Origin: JABDMH01 sp965223215
Lineage (GTDB): Bacteria > Bacteroidota > Bacteroidia > Chitinophagales > Saprospiraceae
Reading direction: 5' to 3'
DNA length: 64,000 nt
Assembly: GCA_965223215.1 (NCBI GenBank)
Contig: CBDCVZ010000010.1
Coordinates: 4,898,001-4,962,000, forward strand
The notes under the pieces are model-generated. The model ran no database searches. It was not told the origin of the DNA and saw only the letters and a list, made by a program, of their open reading frames with translations. Below, piece by piece: positions 52,449-61,300 of this stretch. Numbering within the stretch: position 1 is the stretch's first letter; the number at the start of each line of letters is the position of its first letter. Made by a program: the position numbers and the translations under genes.

Positions 52449-52643
52449 CAGACCATGAGATAATTGACGTGTTTCTCTAGATTTTTTAAAGTGTCTAGCT
52501 CACTTCTGTTTTCATTTGTTAGTTCATATATCACTTAAGCATAATTAATGCCAAAATGATTCTAGGATGAATAAAATTTCAAATTTTTTAAAATATATTT
52601 TTAATGGGTTGATAATTAATTAATTACCCATTAAAGATTTATT
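52406..52643 (-). ncRNA. Candidate small RNA of about 240 nt
   Basis: On the minus strand, a promoter-like TACATTTG (52650-52657) is followed about 240 bases later by the intrinsic terminator at 52406-52448. No protein frame of useful size lies between; the longest is a six-codon MKTEVS frame at about 52510-52490. A 10-bp inverted repeat (52600-52635) could form a 5' hairpin. Because ileS has its own promoter after the terminator, this reads as an independent transcript. I do not recognise the RNA family; it is not an obvious T-box, 6S RNA or tmRNA. An ileS leader with attenuation is the alternative. Confidence 0.4.
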
Positions 52644-52649
52644 TCATAT

Positions 52650-52657
52650 CAAATGTA
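52650..52657 (-). promoter_or_regulatory. Candidate promoter of the small RNA (TACATTTG)
   Basis: An exact TAnnTTTG match on the minus strand in the ileS-htpG gap, about 200 bases upstream of the intrinsic terminator. In such AT-rich DNA a chance match is possible. Confidence 0.35.
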
Positions 52658-52816
52658 TCATCTTTTTCATTAATCTACAAACAAACGTTCGATTTTTTTT
52701 TTGGATTTCTCAATTGCCGAATCAGCCACAGCATGCAAAGCCGACATTTTGTCAGTCGATTTTTGAATGGCATATGATTTGACCTGCTACCCACAGATCA
52801 AAAAAACAAGTAGAAG

Positions 52817-54688
52817 ATGGAAAAAGGTGCCATATCGGTTGAAACCCAGAACATATTTCCGATCATCAAGAAATTTCTGTATGCAGATCACGACATCTTT
52901 TTGCGTGAGCTCATTTCAAATGCAGTTGACGCCACCCAAAAACTGAAAACGCTTTCAAATAAAGGAGTCATCAAGACGGATCTTGGTGATTTGACCATCG
53001 AGGTCAAGCTTGACAAGGATGCCAAGACACTCACCATCAGTGATCACGGTATTGGGCTTACTGCTGAAGAGGCAAAAAAGTACCTGAACCAGGTGGCTTT
53101 TTCATCTGCTGAAGAATTTGTCAAAAAGTACAAGGCTGAAAATACAATCATCGGTCACTTTGGGCTCGGCTTTTACTCTGCGTTCATGGTCGCCGATGAA
53201 GTTGAAGTCATATCAAAGTCATATCGACGCAACGAGAAGGCGATTAAATGGACTTGCAATGGAGAGCCTGAGTACACTATTGAGCCTGTAGAAGCGAAAC
53301 CGCGTGGAACTGATGTCATTCTTCACATTACTGATGAAAGTGCAGAATTTCTGGAGAAGAACCGAATCGAAGAGTTGCTCAACAAATACTGTCGCTTTTT
53401 ACCCATTCCGATCAAATTCGGGACCAAGACGGAAAGCACTTTTGAGGGAGAAGGAGAGGAGAAGGAAGAAATCAAGACCGAGGTGGATAACATTATCAAT
53501 AATCCCAATCCAGCTTGGAAGAAATCACCTCGGAGCCTGAAGGAGGAAGACTACAAGGCTTTCTACGAAGAGCTCTATCCCTTTAGTCAAGCACCATTGT
53601 TTTGGATTCATCTCAACATCGATTTTCCTTTTAATCTTACTGGAATCCTCTATTTCCCCAAGCTATCCAGACAGCTGGAGGTTCAAAAGAACAAAATCCA
53701 GCTCTTTAGCAATCAGGTTTACGTAACTGACGAAGTGAAAGAGATCGTACCTGAGTTTTTGACGCTGCTCCATGGAGTGATAGATTCACCCGACATCCCT
53801 CTCAATGTCTCGAGAAGCTACTTGCAAAGTGACCATAACGTAAAGAAGATCACGGCCTACATCACTAAAAAAGTTGCAGAGAAGCTCCAATCACTTTTCA
53901 AGAAGGACCGTAAGGCTTTTGAGGAGAAGTGGGAAGAAGTGGCTCCCATTGTGAAATATGGAATGATCACCGAGGAGAAATTTTATGACAAAGCCGTCAA
54001 ATTCGGGCTGCTCAAAAATACCGAAGGAGAGCACTTTACCCTGGAAGAATACAAAGAGAAAGTAAAAAACAACCAAACGGATAAGCACGATAAGATTGTG
54101 CTCATCTACGCTAACCAGGCGGATGCCCAATCATCTTTTATTTCCGCAGCCAAAAATCGCGGATACGATGTATTGGTCTTTGATCAGATCATCGACAACC
54201 ACTTCATCCAGCATATTGAGCAAAAGGAAGACAAAGTGCTCTTTGTTCGGGTTGACTCCGATACCACGGATAATCTGGTACAGAAAGAAGAAAACGTTGA
54301 AGCAGTACTATCTGAGAAAGAGCAGGAAAAGGTCAAAAAACTATTTGAAGATGTGTTGAAGGAGCAAGGACATTCTATCCAACTAAAAGGCATGTCTCAA
54401 GAGGACCATCCTGTTGTCATCACCCGACCTGAATTTATGCGGCGTATGCAAGACATGCAGCGATTGCAGGGAATGGGAGAAGACATCAACAATATGCCAG
54501 GATTTCACAACCTGGTAGTGAATGCCAACCACCCCCTCATCGCAGAACGGTTGCTCAAGATGCGCGGAGATGAAAAGAAAGAAGATTTTGTGAAATACCT
54601 TTATGACCTGGCAAGATTGAATCAACAAATGTTGACGGGTGAAGAGCTGTCTACTTTCATCAACCGCAGTCTTCAGTTTGTGAGTTAA
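52817..54688 (+). CDS. htpG: Molecular chaperone HtpG (Hsp90)
   Basis: A 623-residue Hsp90 family ATPase that assists protein folding. The N-terminal ATP-binding domain shows FLRELISNAVDATQKLKTL, ISDHGIGLTAEEA and IIGHFGLGFYSAFMVAD. The middle domain contains GILYFPKLSRQLEVQKN and LPLNVSRSYLQ-type sequence (SPDIPLNVSRSYLQ); the C-terminal dimerisation domain completes it. As in many Bacteroidota the charged linker is short and acidic (GEGEEKEEIKTEVDN). It is transcribed alone, divergently from ileS; no CIRCE-like inverted repeat was seen upstream. Confidence 0.97.
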   Translation: MEKGAISVETQNIFPIIKKFLYADHDIFLRELISNAVDATQKLKTLSNKGVIKTDLGDLTIEVKLDKDAKTLTISDHGIGLTAEEAKKYLNQVAFSSAEEFVKKYKAENTIIGHFGLGFYSAFMVADEVEVISKSYRRNEKAIKWTCNGEPEYTIEPVEAKPRGTDVILHITDESAEFLEKNRIEELLNKYCRFLPIPIKFGTKTESTFEGEGEEKEEIKTEVDNIINNPNPAWKKSPRSLKEEDYKAFYEELYPFSQAPLFWIHLNIDFPFNLTGILYFPKLSRQLEVQKNKIQLFSNQVYVTDEVKEIVPEFLTLLHGVIDSPDIPLNVSRSYLQSDHNVKKITAYITKKVAEKLQSLFKKDRKAFEEKWEEVAPIVKYGMITEEKFYDKAVKFGLLKNTEGEHFTLEEYKEKVKNNQTDKHDKIVLIYANQADAQSSFISAAKNRGYDVLVFDQIIDNHFIQHIEQKEDKVLFVRVDSDTTDNLVQKEENVEAVLSEKEQEKVKKLFEDVLKEQGHSIQLKGMSQEDHPVVITRPEFMRRMQDMQRLQGMGEDINNMPGFHNLVVNANHPLIAERLLKMRGDEKKEDFVKYLYDLARLNQQMLTGEELSTFINRSLQFVS

Positions 54689-54800
54689 GGGTCAGGAGAG
54701 ATTCAAACGATCTGTGATCGGTGCGGGGAAAGGTCCGTTTTCAAAAGGGTCACCCATCTGACCACCCAGGTAAATTTAGGGTGAGGCAAAGCACACGCTG

Positions 54801-55895
54801 CTAATTCGTGCTTGCATCAAGTGTTAGTGATTTTAGGATGTGCTCAATAGAGAGCATAAAGTTGCGTTTGCGCTCGCTTGGTGCCAACACAAATCCATCC
54901 ATAAAGACCAGGTTATTTCTCTTCTCGTCCAGTACGAGGTAGGAGACAAAGGGTCCTCCGAGAAAGTCGCCCTCCATTTCCCAGATGCCACGGGCTTCGA
55001 CGGCGAAGGCATTGGCCATTTGGATTGTTTGGGTAAAGACGGGCAGATCTACGGGGTTCGTTCTCATGTAGGAACCCTCTAGGGTGCTACTGATCAGTCT
55101 GCGTCCTAAACTATCACGCAGATGTATAATGCTCTCTTTGCTGAATTGATCTTGTGTCTTATAAGGCACCACCTGCAGTAAGATATTACTCGTTGCGACG
55201 TCACTTTCGCGTTTCAACCAGATTACTTCCTCTTGATCCACGATAATTTCATAGTCAATCGGCACCTTTAGATAAACACCTAGTTTTTCGCGGACTCGAT
55301 TGATCGCCACATTGTTGACCCCTCCCAAATAGGCCGTTGCATCGATTTGTTCTCGATATTGATTCTGCACCACTTTGGCAATGGCCGGAAATTTGGTCAC
55401 CAATTGCTCTTTGAGCGCATCTTCTCCATGGGCAAAAAGATAAACCACTAGTTGATCCATGGCCCACCGATCGCGCCCCATGTTCGTACTGTAGCTTGGA
55501 TCTTCCTTCGACTTGCGCACCTTTTCAGCACCCAAGTCTTCCATTACCATTTGTGTGGTCGAAGAACTTGAGTTACTCAAATCAGCAATGATCAGATAGG
55601 CTTTTAGTTCCTTGCGTGTTGGTTCAGAGTTTAGTCCTTCAACCGTGAAGTGTTTGAGATCGAAAAGTGGCTCCGGTTGTGGCAAAATGGGATAGGCAGA
55701 TCCAAAATAGAAGTTCAATGAATCTCCTAAGGCTCCCTGCCATAGCTCATCGTCAGCGATAACAGCTAATTGGTTAAGTGATCCTATGGCAATGGGGGTA
55801 GGTTCTAAACGTTTTCTAGCCTCTTCTGTACATCCTGCCAGGATCAATCCGATGACCAGGATAAGAATGTTTGATGGCTTCAGTATTAATTCCAT
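54801..55895 (-). CDS. DUF4837 family lipoprotein
   Basis: A 364-residue lipoprotein: the signal sequence ends with the lipobox LILAGC, giving a lipidated cysteine at about residue 22. The mature protein matches the Bacteroidota-specific DUF4837 family (for example ELWQGALGDSLNFYF, RDRWAMDQLVVYLFAH, ARGIWEMEGDFLGGPFVSY). The function is not known. The frame is open eight codons further upstream, but the ATG at 55895 gives a standard signal peptide. It lies 115 bases downstream of the MoxR gene on the same strand. Confidence 0.88.
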   Translation of the reverse strand: MELILKPSNILILVIGLILAGCTEEARKRLEPTPIAIGSLNQLAVIADDELWQGALGDSLNFYFGSAYPILPQPEPLFDLKHFTVEGLNSEPTRKELKAYLIIADLSNSSSSTTQMVMEDLGAEKVRKSKEDPSYSTNMGRDRWAMDQLVVYLFAHGEDALKEQLVTKFPAIAKVVQNQYREQIDATAYLGGVNNVAINRVREKLGVYLKVPIDYEIIVDQEEVIWLKRESDVATSNILLQVVPYKTQDQFSKESIIHLRDSLGRRLISSTLEGSYMRTNPVDLPVFTQTIQMANAFAVEARGIWEMEGDFLGGPFVSYLVLDEKRNNLVFMDGFVLAPSERKRNFMLSIEHILKSLTLDASTN

Positions 55896-56010
55896 ATGTC
55901 GGTACTTCCTCTCTTGCAAGATGAAATTACGGAATCAAATGGTGCATTTCACAATCGACCCTCGACAATTGGCCTGCTGTCACTCAGGTGGAACAAAGAG
56001 GCAGGGATAC

Positions 56011-56982
56011 CTAAAACAGTTTCTCAACGATCTGATCTTCGGAAACACCCTCAGCCTCGGCTTTATAATTACGCACGATCCGATGCCTAAGCACATACTT
56101 GGCGATGGCTTGCACATCTTCAATATCTGGTGAATACTTTCCGTGAATCGCCGCATGGCATTTGGCACCTAAGACCAAATATTGTGAGGCTCTCGGTCCC
56201 GCTCCCCAGGTGATGTATTTCTTGATGATTTCCGGTGCCCGTTGAGAGTGTGGTCTAGTCTTATTTGCTAGATCAACAGCGTATTCAAGTACTTTATCAG
56301 CGATGGGAATCTTCCGCACCAGCGCTTGATAAAACTCAATTTCAGTGGCACTCAAAATATTACCCAGATCTGGTCGATAGTTTGAAGTGGTTTCTTTGAC
56401 CACCTTAATTTCTTCCTCGTAAGAGGGATAAGTGAGTGGAATATTAAACATAAACCGGTCTAATTGCGCCTCCGGCAGTGGATAGGTCCCTTCCTGCTCA
56501 ATGGGATTTTGCGTAGCTAAAACAAAAAAGGGACTCGGCAACAAGTGTCGATCTCCAGACACCGTAACCGATCTTTCCTGCATGGCTTCTAAAAGTGCTG
56601 CCTGGGTCTTGGGTGGGGTACGGTTGATCTCATCTGCCAGAACAATGTTTGCAAACAAGGGGCCGTGGTTGAATTTGAAATGCCGGTCTTCATCAAGTAT
56701 TTCTGAGCCCGTGATATCGGAAGGCATCAAATCAGGTGTAAACTGAATGCGCTTAAATTCCAGATCAAGCACATCGGCGATGGTACTCACCAACAGGGTT
56801 TTTGCCAAACCAGGCACCCCCACTAGCAAGCTATGGCCATTGCTAAATAATGATATTAACACCGTGCTTACTACCTCGTGTTGTCCGACAATGACCTTGC
56901 CGATTTCGCCTCTAAGCGCTTGATAGGACTGTGCCAAGGCATCGACCGCTTCTACATCTGAGGAAAAGGTTTGTGTTGACAT
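56011..56982 (-). CDS. MoxR-family AAA+ ATPase
   Basis: A 323-residue ATPase with Walker A GVPGLAKTLL, Walker B IVLADEINRTPPKTQAALLEAM, sensor 1 FVLATQNPIEQEGTYPLPEAQ and a C-terminal lid with GAGPRASQYLVLGAK. MoxR ATPases act as chaperones that activate or insert metal-dependent or surface proteins, and usually lie beside a DUF58/von Willebrand protein. Here no such partner follows; a DUF4837 lipoprotein gene does. It is therefore either an orphan or works with genes elsewhere. Confidence 0.94.
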   Translation of the reverse strand: MSTQTFSSDVEAVDALAQSYQALRGEIGKVIVGQHEVVSTVLISLFSNGHSLLVGVPGLAKTLLVSTIADVLDLEFKRIQFTPDLMPSDITGSEILDEDRHFKFNHGPLFANIVLADEINRTPPKTQAALLEAMQERSVTVSGDRHLLPSPFFVLATQNPIEQEGTYPLPEAQLDRFMFNIPLTYPSYEEEIKVVKETTSNYRPDLGNILSATEIEFYQALVRKIPIADKVLEYAVDLANKTRPHSQRAPEIIKKYITWGAGPRASQYLVLGAKCHAAIHGKYSPDIEDVQAIAKYVLRHRIVRNYKAEAEGVSEDQIVEKLF

Positions 56983-57138
56983 AAATTGCTGGTTAGTACG
57001 ATCGGAATGAGAACCGACAAAAATATAAAAATACCTAAACGATAACGGGTGGTACTTTTATTTGTTTCGAAAGCAGAATAATGACTAAAGCCTCCACTCA
57101 TTCGACCAGCGGATCATCGAGAGGGGCATCTTCCCTGA

Positions 57139-57834
57139 TCAAGGACAATCCCAAACGAAGTCTGCCATAGCGTATGAACCTGTGGTATAGGAGTAATGCC
57201 ACCACTCTGTACGGATATGCTTGAAACCCATGGAGGCCATTCTCTCCTTTAAGTACTTCCGATTCTCAAGCACATCTGGTGCAAGATCTAAATGCGTATG
57301 ATGTGCTTCTGCGCCAAAATAATCGTAGTCCGTACCCATCGGAAGTTCCTCACCGGTGCTGCGAACCACCAAGGTCACATCCACGGCCACGCCCCGATTG
57401 TGCATGCTGCCTTTGTCCGGGGGTGTCACATACGAGGCATTGGGAACTTTATCCCAGAGCAACTGCTGTACTGGCCGGGGACGATAGCAGTCAAAAACCT
57501 TGAGACCAAGTCCTTCCAACTGCAGTTCCTTTTGCAGTGCGATCAGTTTTTTGGCAGCTTCTTGACGTAACAGACACCGCGGACAAGGATACATCTGCTC
57601 GGATACGAAATTATCTGTGGTGGCATAGCGGATATCGAGCAGAATCGTAGGATCGGTCTGTCCTAAATCAATCCACCCTTCCGGTGGCTCCCCTGCTGTC
57701 AGGTCTGTAGTATCGACGATAGGGGTCTCTGGCAAGGAATCAGTAGGCCTGGATTTGCCCGCCTCAGGGATTGGTTGGTTCGAACAATTCCATATTAGGA
57801 GGGTGTAGAGCAAATAGATAGGGCCGTACCTCAA
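57139..57834 (-). CDS. VanX-like D-Ala-D-Ala dipeptidase (M15D), lipoprotein
   Basis: A 231-residue zinc peptidase of the M15D group. Zinc ligands are His145 and Asp152 (SMHNRGVAVDVTL) and His213; the catalytic Glu210 is in TEWWHYS, and Arg118 is in DCYRPR, as in VanX/DdpX. An N-terminal sequence LLIWNC suggests a lipid-modified cysteine at residue 17, so it would work in the periplasm on D-Ala-D-Ala dipeptide released from peptidoglycan turnover, not in vancomycin resistance. Extra cysteines (CPRC) lie near residue 85. The start overlaps the ligA stop by four bases. Confidence 0.9.
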   Translation of the reverse strand: MRYGPIYLLYTLLIWNCSNQPIPEAGKSRPTDSLPETPIVDTTDLTAGEPPEGWIDLGQTDPTILLDIRYATTDNFVSEQMYPCPRCLLRQEAAKKLIALQKELQLEGLGLKVFDCYRPRPVQQLLWDKVPNASYVTPPDKGSMHNRGVAVDVTLVVRSTGEELPMGTDYDYFGAEAHHTHLDLAPDVLENRKYLKERMASMGFKHIRTEWWHYSYTTGSYAMADFVWDCP

Positions 57835-59960
57835 GCGATTCGATTTAGGAATTCTTCTTCAGAAATGATTTCGACACTGTCAATGCTTTGTGCCTTTTTC
57901 AGTTTAGATCCAGCATTGGCACCTACGACTAGAATATCCAGGTTTTTACTGACCGCACTGATATTCCTAGCACCATGCTGTTCAGCCAGTTTTTGAGCAT
58001 CCTTACGACCCATCTTTTGCAGGGTTCCGGTAAAGAGGATGGTCTTGTGGGCAAAGACGGCGTCTTGAGATACTTCAATTGGCTTATCAGCCTCAGTTTG
58101 ACGTAGATTGACCCCTCGGGCTTCCATTTCTTGCAATAATTCGATGTTTTTCGGGGTGCTGAAAAAAGCAACCATATGCTCGGCCAGCACTGGTCCAATG
58201 TCCTTAATTTCTGTGTATCGTTCCACGTTCCATGTACTCAAATCAAGTACGTGCTCAATGTGAGCAGCCAATATTTTTGATGCTCGGATACCCAAATGGT
58301 GGATGCTCAGACTGTGTAAAAGTCTATAAATTGGATTTTGCTTTGCCTTCTGAATCGCATTCTTAAGTTTTTCGGCAGATCTAACCCCGAATCCCTCTAA
58401 TGCTGAGATCTTCTCAAAATCTAATGCATATACATCAGCCAAATTGCTCAACCATCCCAAGTCGTAAAAGCGTTCTACAATTGATTTTCCAAAGCCATCG
58501 ATATTCATAGCGGGTTTGGAGACATGAAAGATGAGACGCTGCAAATCTTGAGCTCCGCAAGTACAAGTGGGGCATCGCCATGCAGCCTCATCACCGGTAC
58601 GCACCAGATCAATGTTTTCCTCTTTATTGATCGGACAAGACTTTGGAAAGACAATAGGCACCTCTTCTCCCGTACGAAGATCTGCTACAGATTTTACAAT
58701 ATAGGGGATGACATCACCGGCACGTTCTACCACGACAATGTCTCCCAAACGTAAATCCTTTGACGTGATAAAGTCTTCATTGTGTAGCGACACACTTGAC
58801 ACAGTGACACCTGCCAGCTGCACTGGCTCCAATTTTGCAACTGGGGTAATGGAGCCTATTTTACCTACTTGGTATTCGACATTTAAGAGCTTAGTAGTGG
58901 CCTGTTTGGCCTTAAATTTATAGGCTATGGCCCATTTAGGGTGATGGCTGGTAGAGCCGATTTTACGCTGATCCGCCAAGCTATCTACCTTGACCACCAT
59001 GCCGTCGATCTCGTAAGGATAGGCGTCGCGCTTGAGCTCCCATGCGGCACAAAATTCAATGACATCGGCGATGTTTTTACAGCGTTTGCTTTCTTTCTTG
59101 GGTACCTTAAAGCCCAGCTGGCTTAAGCACTCAATACCTTCCCATTGACTCTTAAAAATCGAATCATCGGGAAGATTTGAATCATTTTCGAAGTAGGCAA
59201 TTTGATAAACAAAGGCTTCAATCCCCCGTCTTGCAGTCTCATTGGGATCTTTCGTACGCAGCCCCCCGGTGGCTACGTTTCGTGGATTTGCAAACAGCGG
59301 CAATCCATTACTAGCTCGATCGGCATTCATTCTTTCGAAAAAATCCTTGGGGATGATGGCCTCACCTCGCAGCTCTATGCGACGCACACCTCTAGACTTA
59401 AAATCAGCTTTTAAGGGGATTGACCTGATGGTGCGTGCGTTGGCTGTCATCTCATCTCCCTCCTGTCCGTTTCCACGTGTTGCAGCCCGCACCAGCAAAT
59501 TGTTTTCATAGACAAGAGCGATGCTACCCCCATCAAATTTGGGTTCTACCGTGTAGGCAATATCAGCGTCGTTGGGTAAAGCAAGTAGTTTTTTGATCGA
59601 TGCATCAAAAGATATCAAATCTGCAGCATTGTAAGAGTTTGCCAGTGATAACATCGCCGAAAGGTGCTTCACAGTTTTGAAATCACTGGTAAGATCTGAG
59701 GAGACCCTTTGTGTTGGTGACGTGGCATTGATCAAATTGGGATGAGTGTCTTCGATAGATTGTAGTAGTTTAAATAGTTTGTCGTACTCAGGATCTGCCA
59801 AGATGGGCTCATGCTGTACATAGTATTTCCACTCGTGATAGTTTAGCAAAGTCACGAGCTGCTCATGCAATTCGTCCGGATCGATATCTGCGGTACCGTT
59901 TTGAGCCAAGAGGGCTTTGGACTGCTCAAAGTAGATGCGTTCCTGTTCTTTTGTGTACAT
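57831..59960 (-). CDS. ligA: NAD-dependent DNA ligase LigA
   Basis: A 709-residue ligase that seals nicks in replication and repair using NAD. The adenylation motif is EPKFDGGSIALVYEN, with the catalytic lysine after EP; further motifs are EAIIPKDFFERMN and HHPKWAIAYKFKAK. It has a zinc-finger region, helix-hairpin-helix repeats and a C-terminal BRCT domain (KTILFTGTLQKMGRKDAQKL). In the zinc-finger the first pair reads CPIN and not CPxC, while an extra cysteine appears in CPTCTCGAQ, so the usual four-cysteine spacing is altered. It follows plsC by 9 bases and overlaps the VanX-like gene. Confidence 0.96.
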   Translation of the reverse strand: MYTKEQERIYFEQSKALLAQNGTADIDPDELHEQLVTLLNYHEWKYYVQHEPILADPEYDKLFKLLQSIEDTHPNLINATSPTQRVSSDLTSDFKTVKHLSAMLSLANSYNAADLISFDASIKKLLALPNDADIAYTVEPKFDGGSIALVYENNLLVRAATRGNGQEGDEMTANARTIRSIPLKADFKSRGVRRIELRGEAIIPKDFFERMNADRASNGLPLFANPRNVATGGLRTKDPNETARRGIEAFVYQIAYFENDSNLPDDSIFKSQWEGIECLSQLGFKVPKKESKRCKNIADVIEFCAAWELKRDAYPYEIDGMVVKVDSLADQRKIGSTSHHPKWAIAYKFKAKQATTKLLNVEYQVGKIGSITPVAKLEPVQLAGVTVSSVSLHNEDFITSKDLRLGDIVVVERAGDVIPYIVKSVADLRTGEEVPIVFPKSCPINKEENIDLVRTGDEAAWRCPTCTCGAQDLQRLIFHVSKPAMNIDGFGKSIVERFYDLGWLSNLADVYALDFEKISALEGFGVRSAEKLKNAIQKAKQNPIYRLLHSLSIHHLGIRASKILAAHIEHVLDLSTWNVERYTEIKDIGPVLAEHMVAFFSTPKNIELLQEMEARGVNLRQTEADKPIEVSQDAVFAHKTILFTGTLQKMGRKDAQKLAEQHGARNISAVSKNLDILVVGANAGSKLKKAQSIDSVEIISEEEFLNRIA

Positions 59961-59969
59961 AGATTCGGT

Positions 59970-60518
59970 CTATTTTATAACAAAACCATTCTCCGGAATA
60001 CGTCCGATTGCTCCCTCGTAAAACTGAAACATTTTAGCGAAATCTTCCTCCTTGTCGACCGGTAGCAAAGGCTCGCGAAAGACCACCTCTTTTTTTCCAA
60101 AGTCAAACCGCACACAGACAATTGGCACATTGGCTTGCCGGGCGATGTGGTAGAATCCGGTGCGAAGGCGTGTAACGAGCTTTCTAGTGCCCTCAGGGGC
60201 TAAGACGATGGCAAATTCCTTTTCTCGGTTGAATAAATGGACCATCGTGTCCACAAAATTGGTCGACTTCGATCGATCCACCGGATATCCTCCTAACCAC
60301 CGAAAGATAAAACCAAAGGGAGGTTTAAAGAGCGAATCTTTGGCGATGAAATTCACCTTCATTTTACAGGCACTTCTCACTAAAATCCCGAGGGGAAAGT
60401 CCCAATTAGATGTATGTGGAATGACAGCGTAAACTTTCTTTGGTAACTGATTGCCTGCATCACCGATTACCTTAAAGCCCCAAAGCTTTAATAACCAACG
60501 ACTTATTAAGCTTGCCAT
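59970..60518 (-). CDS. Lysophospholipid acyltransferase family protein (PlsC-like)
   Basis: A 182-residue acyltransferase of the PlsC family. The catalytic HX4D motif is HTSNWD (VIPHTSNWDFPLGI), and the phosphate-binding motif is LAPEGTRK, with GGYPVDRSKSTNF between them. It probably acylates lysophosphatidate or a similar lipid at the inner membrane; at this short length it may be one of several paralogues. It heads a leftward group with ligA and the VanX-like gene, a mixture typical of operons that combine unrelated housekeeping genes. Confidence 0.9.
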   Translation of the reverse strand: MASLISRWLLKLWGFKVIGDAGNQLPKKVYAVIPHTSNWDFPLGILVRSACKMKVNFIAKDSLFKPPFGFIFRWLGGYPVDRSKSTNFVDTMVHLFNREKEFAIVLAPEGTRKLVTRLRTGFYHIARQANVPIVCVRFDFGKKEVVFREPLLPVDKEEDFAKMFQFYEGAIGRIPENGFVIK

Positions 60519-60540
60519 CGTACGTACTCTAGATTAGTTG

Positions 60541-60583
60541 GTTTGCAAACTAAGTGATCTACCGGCTGATTCATCCGGTGATC
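60541..60583. promoter_or_regulatory. Palindrome and hairpin between plsC and the sigma factor gene
   Basis: GTTTGCAAAC (60541-60550) is a perfect 10-bp palindrome. GATCTACCGG (60556-60565) pairs with CCGGTGATC (60575-60583) with one bulged T and a 9-base loop. They sit in the divergent gap, near the plsC start, and could be operator or hairpin elements. No regulator can be named. Confidence 0.35.
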
Positions 60584-60743
60584 TCTTACGTTAAAGATAT
60601 GAAATAGGGTATGGTTTTGGATTTGACAGTAGTCGAGCTTTCGGAAAAAAGCCCGGTTAAATTTAAACCTTCGGCCAAATGAAAAGTCTTACCATTGCAT
60701 TTTATAGTCACCCGATCGAGACCGATAGACTAAAGCCCTAATT

Positions 60744-61298
60744 GTGATTGATCAGCAAGAAAGAGAGATTCTAGAATTGGTGCGAGATCAAGCGACTCGT
60801 GACAGGGGTTTTAGAATGATGGTCGTCACATATCAGGAGCGAATTTATTGGCACATTCGAAAAATTGTACTGGACCATGAAGATGCAAACGACATACTGC
60901 AGAACACCTTCATAAAGGTGTATCGAGGTATCGACAAATTTAAGGGAGATTCAAAACTGTATACATGGTTATATCGGATTGCAAGCAATGAGAGCATCAC
61001 TTTTATCAACAAGCGCAAGAAGAAGGCCATTGCCTCGCTAGACAATGATGACTATGATTTGGCCAATCGATTGCGAGCAGATCACTTTTTTGATGGAGAT
61101 GAACTACAGATACTTTTACAAAAAGCCCTTGATACCCTACCAACCAAACAGAAGTTGGTCTTTAACATGAAGTATTTTGACGATATGAGCTATCAGGAGA
61201 TCTCTGATGTATTAGATACATCAATTGGGGGTTTGAAAGCCTCTTATCATCATGCGGTGAAGAAAATTCAGCTATTTTTTAAAGATGTGAATGTTTAA
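60744..61298 (+). CDS. ECF-type sigma-70 family RNA polymerase sigma factor
   Basis: A 184-residue sigma factor with region 2 (DHEDANDILQNTFIKVYRGI, then KLYTWLYRIASNE) and region 4 (LPTKQKLVFNMKYFDDMSYQEISDVL ... ASYHHAVKKI). It begins at GTG (60744) and no ATG is nearby in frame at the conserved N-terminus. Two genes follow with tiny gaps: an acidic single-pass membrane protein (2-base gap) and a CpxP/Spy-like protein. This order resembles the Bacteroidota sigma factor with its sensor protein. Likely role: response to envelope stress, inferred from these neighbours. Confidence 0.94.
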   Translation: MIDQQEREILELVRDQATRDRGFRMMVVTYQERIYWHIRKIVLDHEDANDILQNTFIKVYRGIDKFKGDSKLYTWLYRIASNESITFINKRKKKAIASLDNDDYDLANRLRADHFFDGDELQILLQKALDTLPTKQKLVFNMKYFDDMSYQEISDVLDTSIGGLKASYHHAVKKIQLFFKDVNV

Positions 61299-61300
61299 CT

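Larger units (their letters stand above)
52199..52816. other. Divergent ileS-htpG intergenic region, 618 bases
   Basis: No protein gene of useful size is present. Going from ileS: its promoter-like box (52262-52269), a minus-strand terminator (52406-52448), an AT-rich transcript-like stretch with a 10-bp inverted repeat TTTAATGGGT/ACCCATTAAA (52600-52635), a promoter-like box pointing left (52650-52657), and then the htpG leader. For htpG, TTTTG at about 52748 followed by TATGATTTG at about 52772 is a near-match to a promoter. Confidence 0.5.

Noticed and set aside
52199..52660. T-box or classical leader-peptide control of ileS
   Set aside because: No T-box motif, no isoleucine-rich leader frame, and a separate promoter-like box lies downstream of the terminator; T-boxes are also not typical of Bacteroidota.
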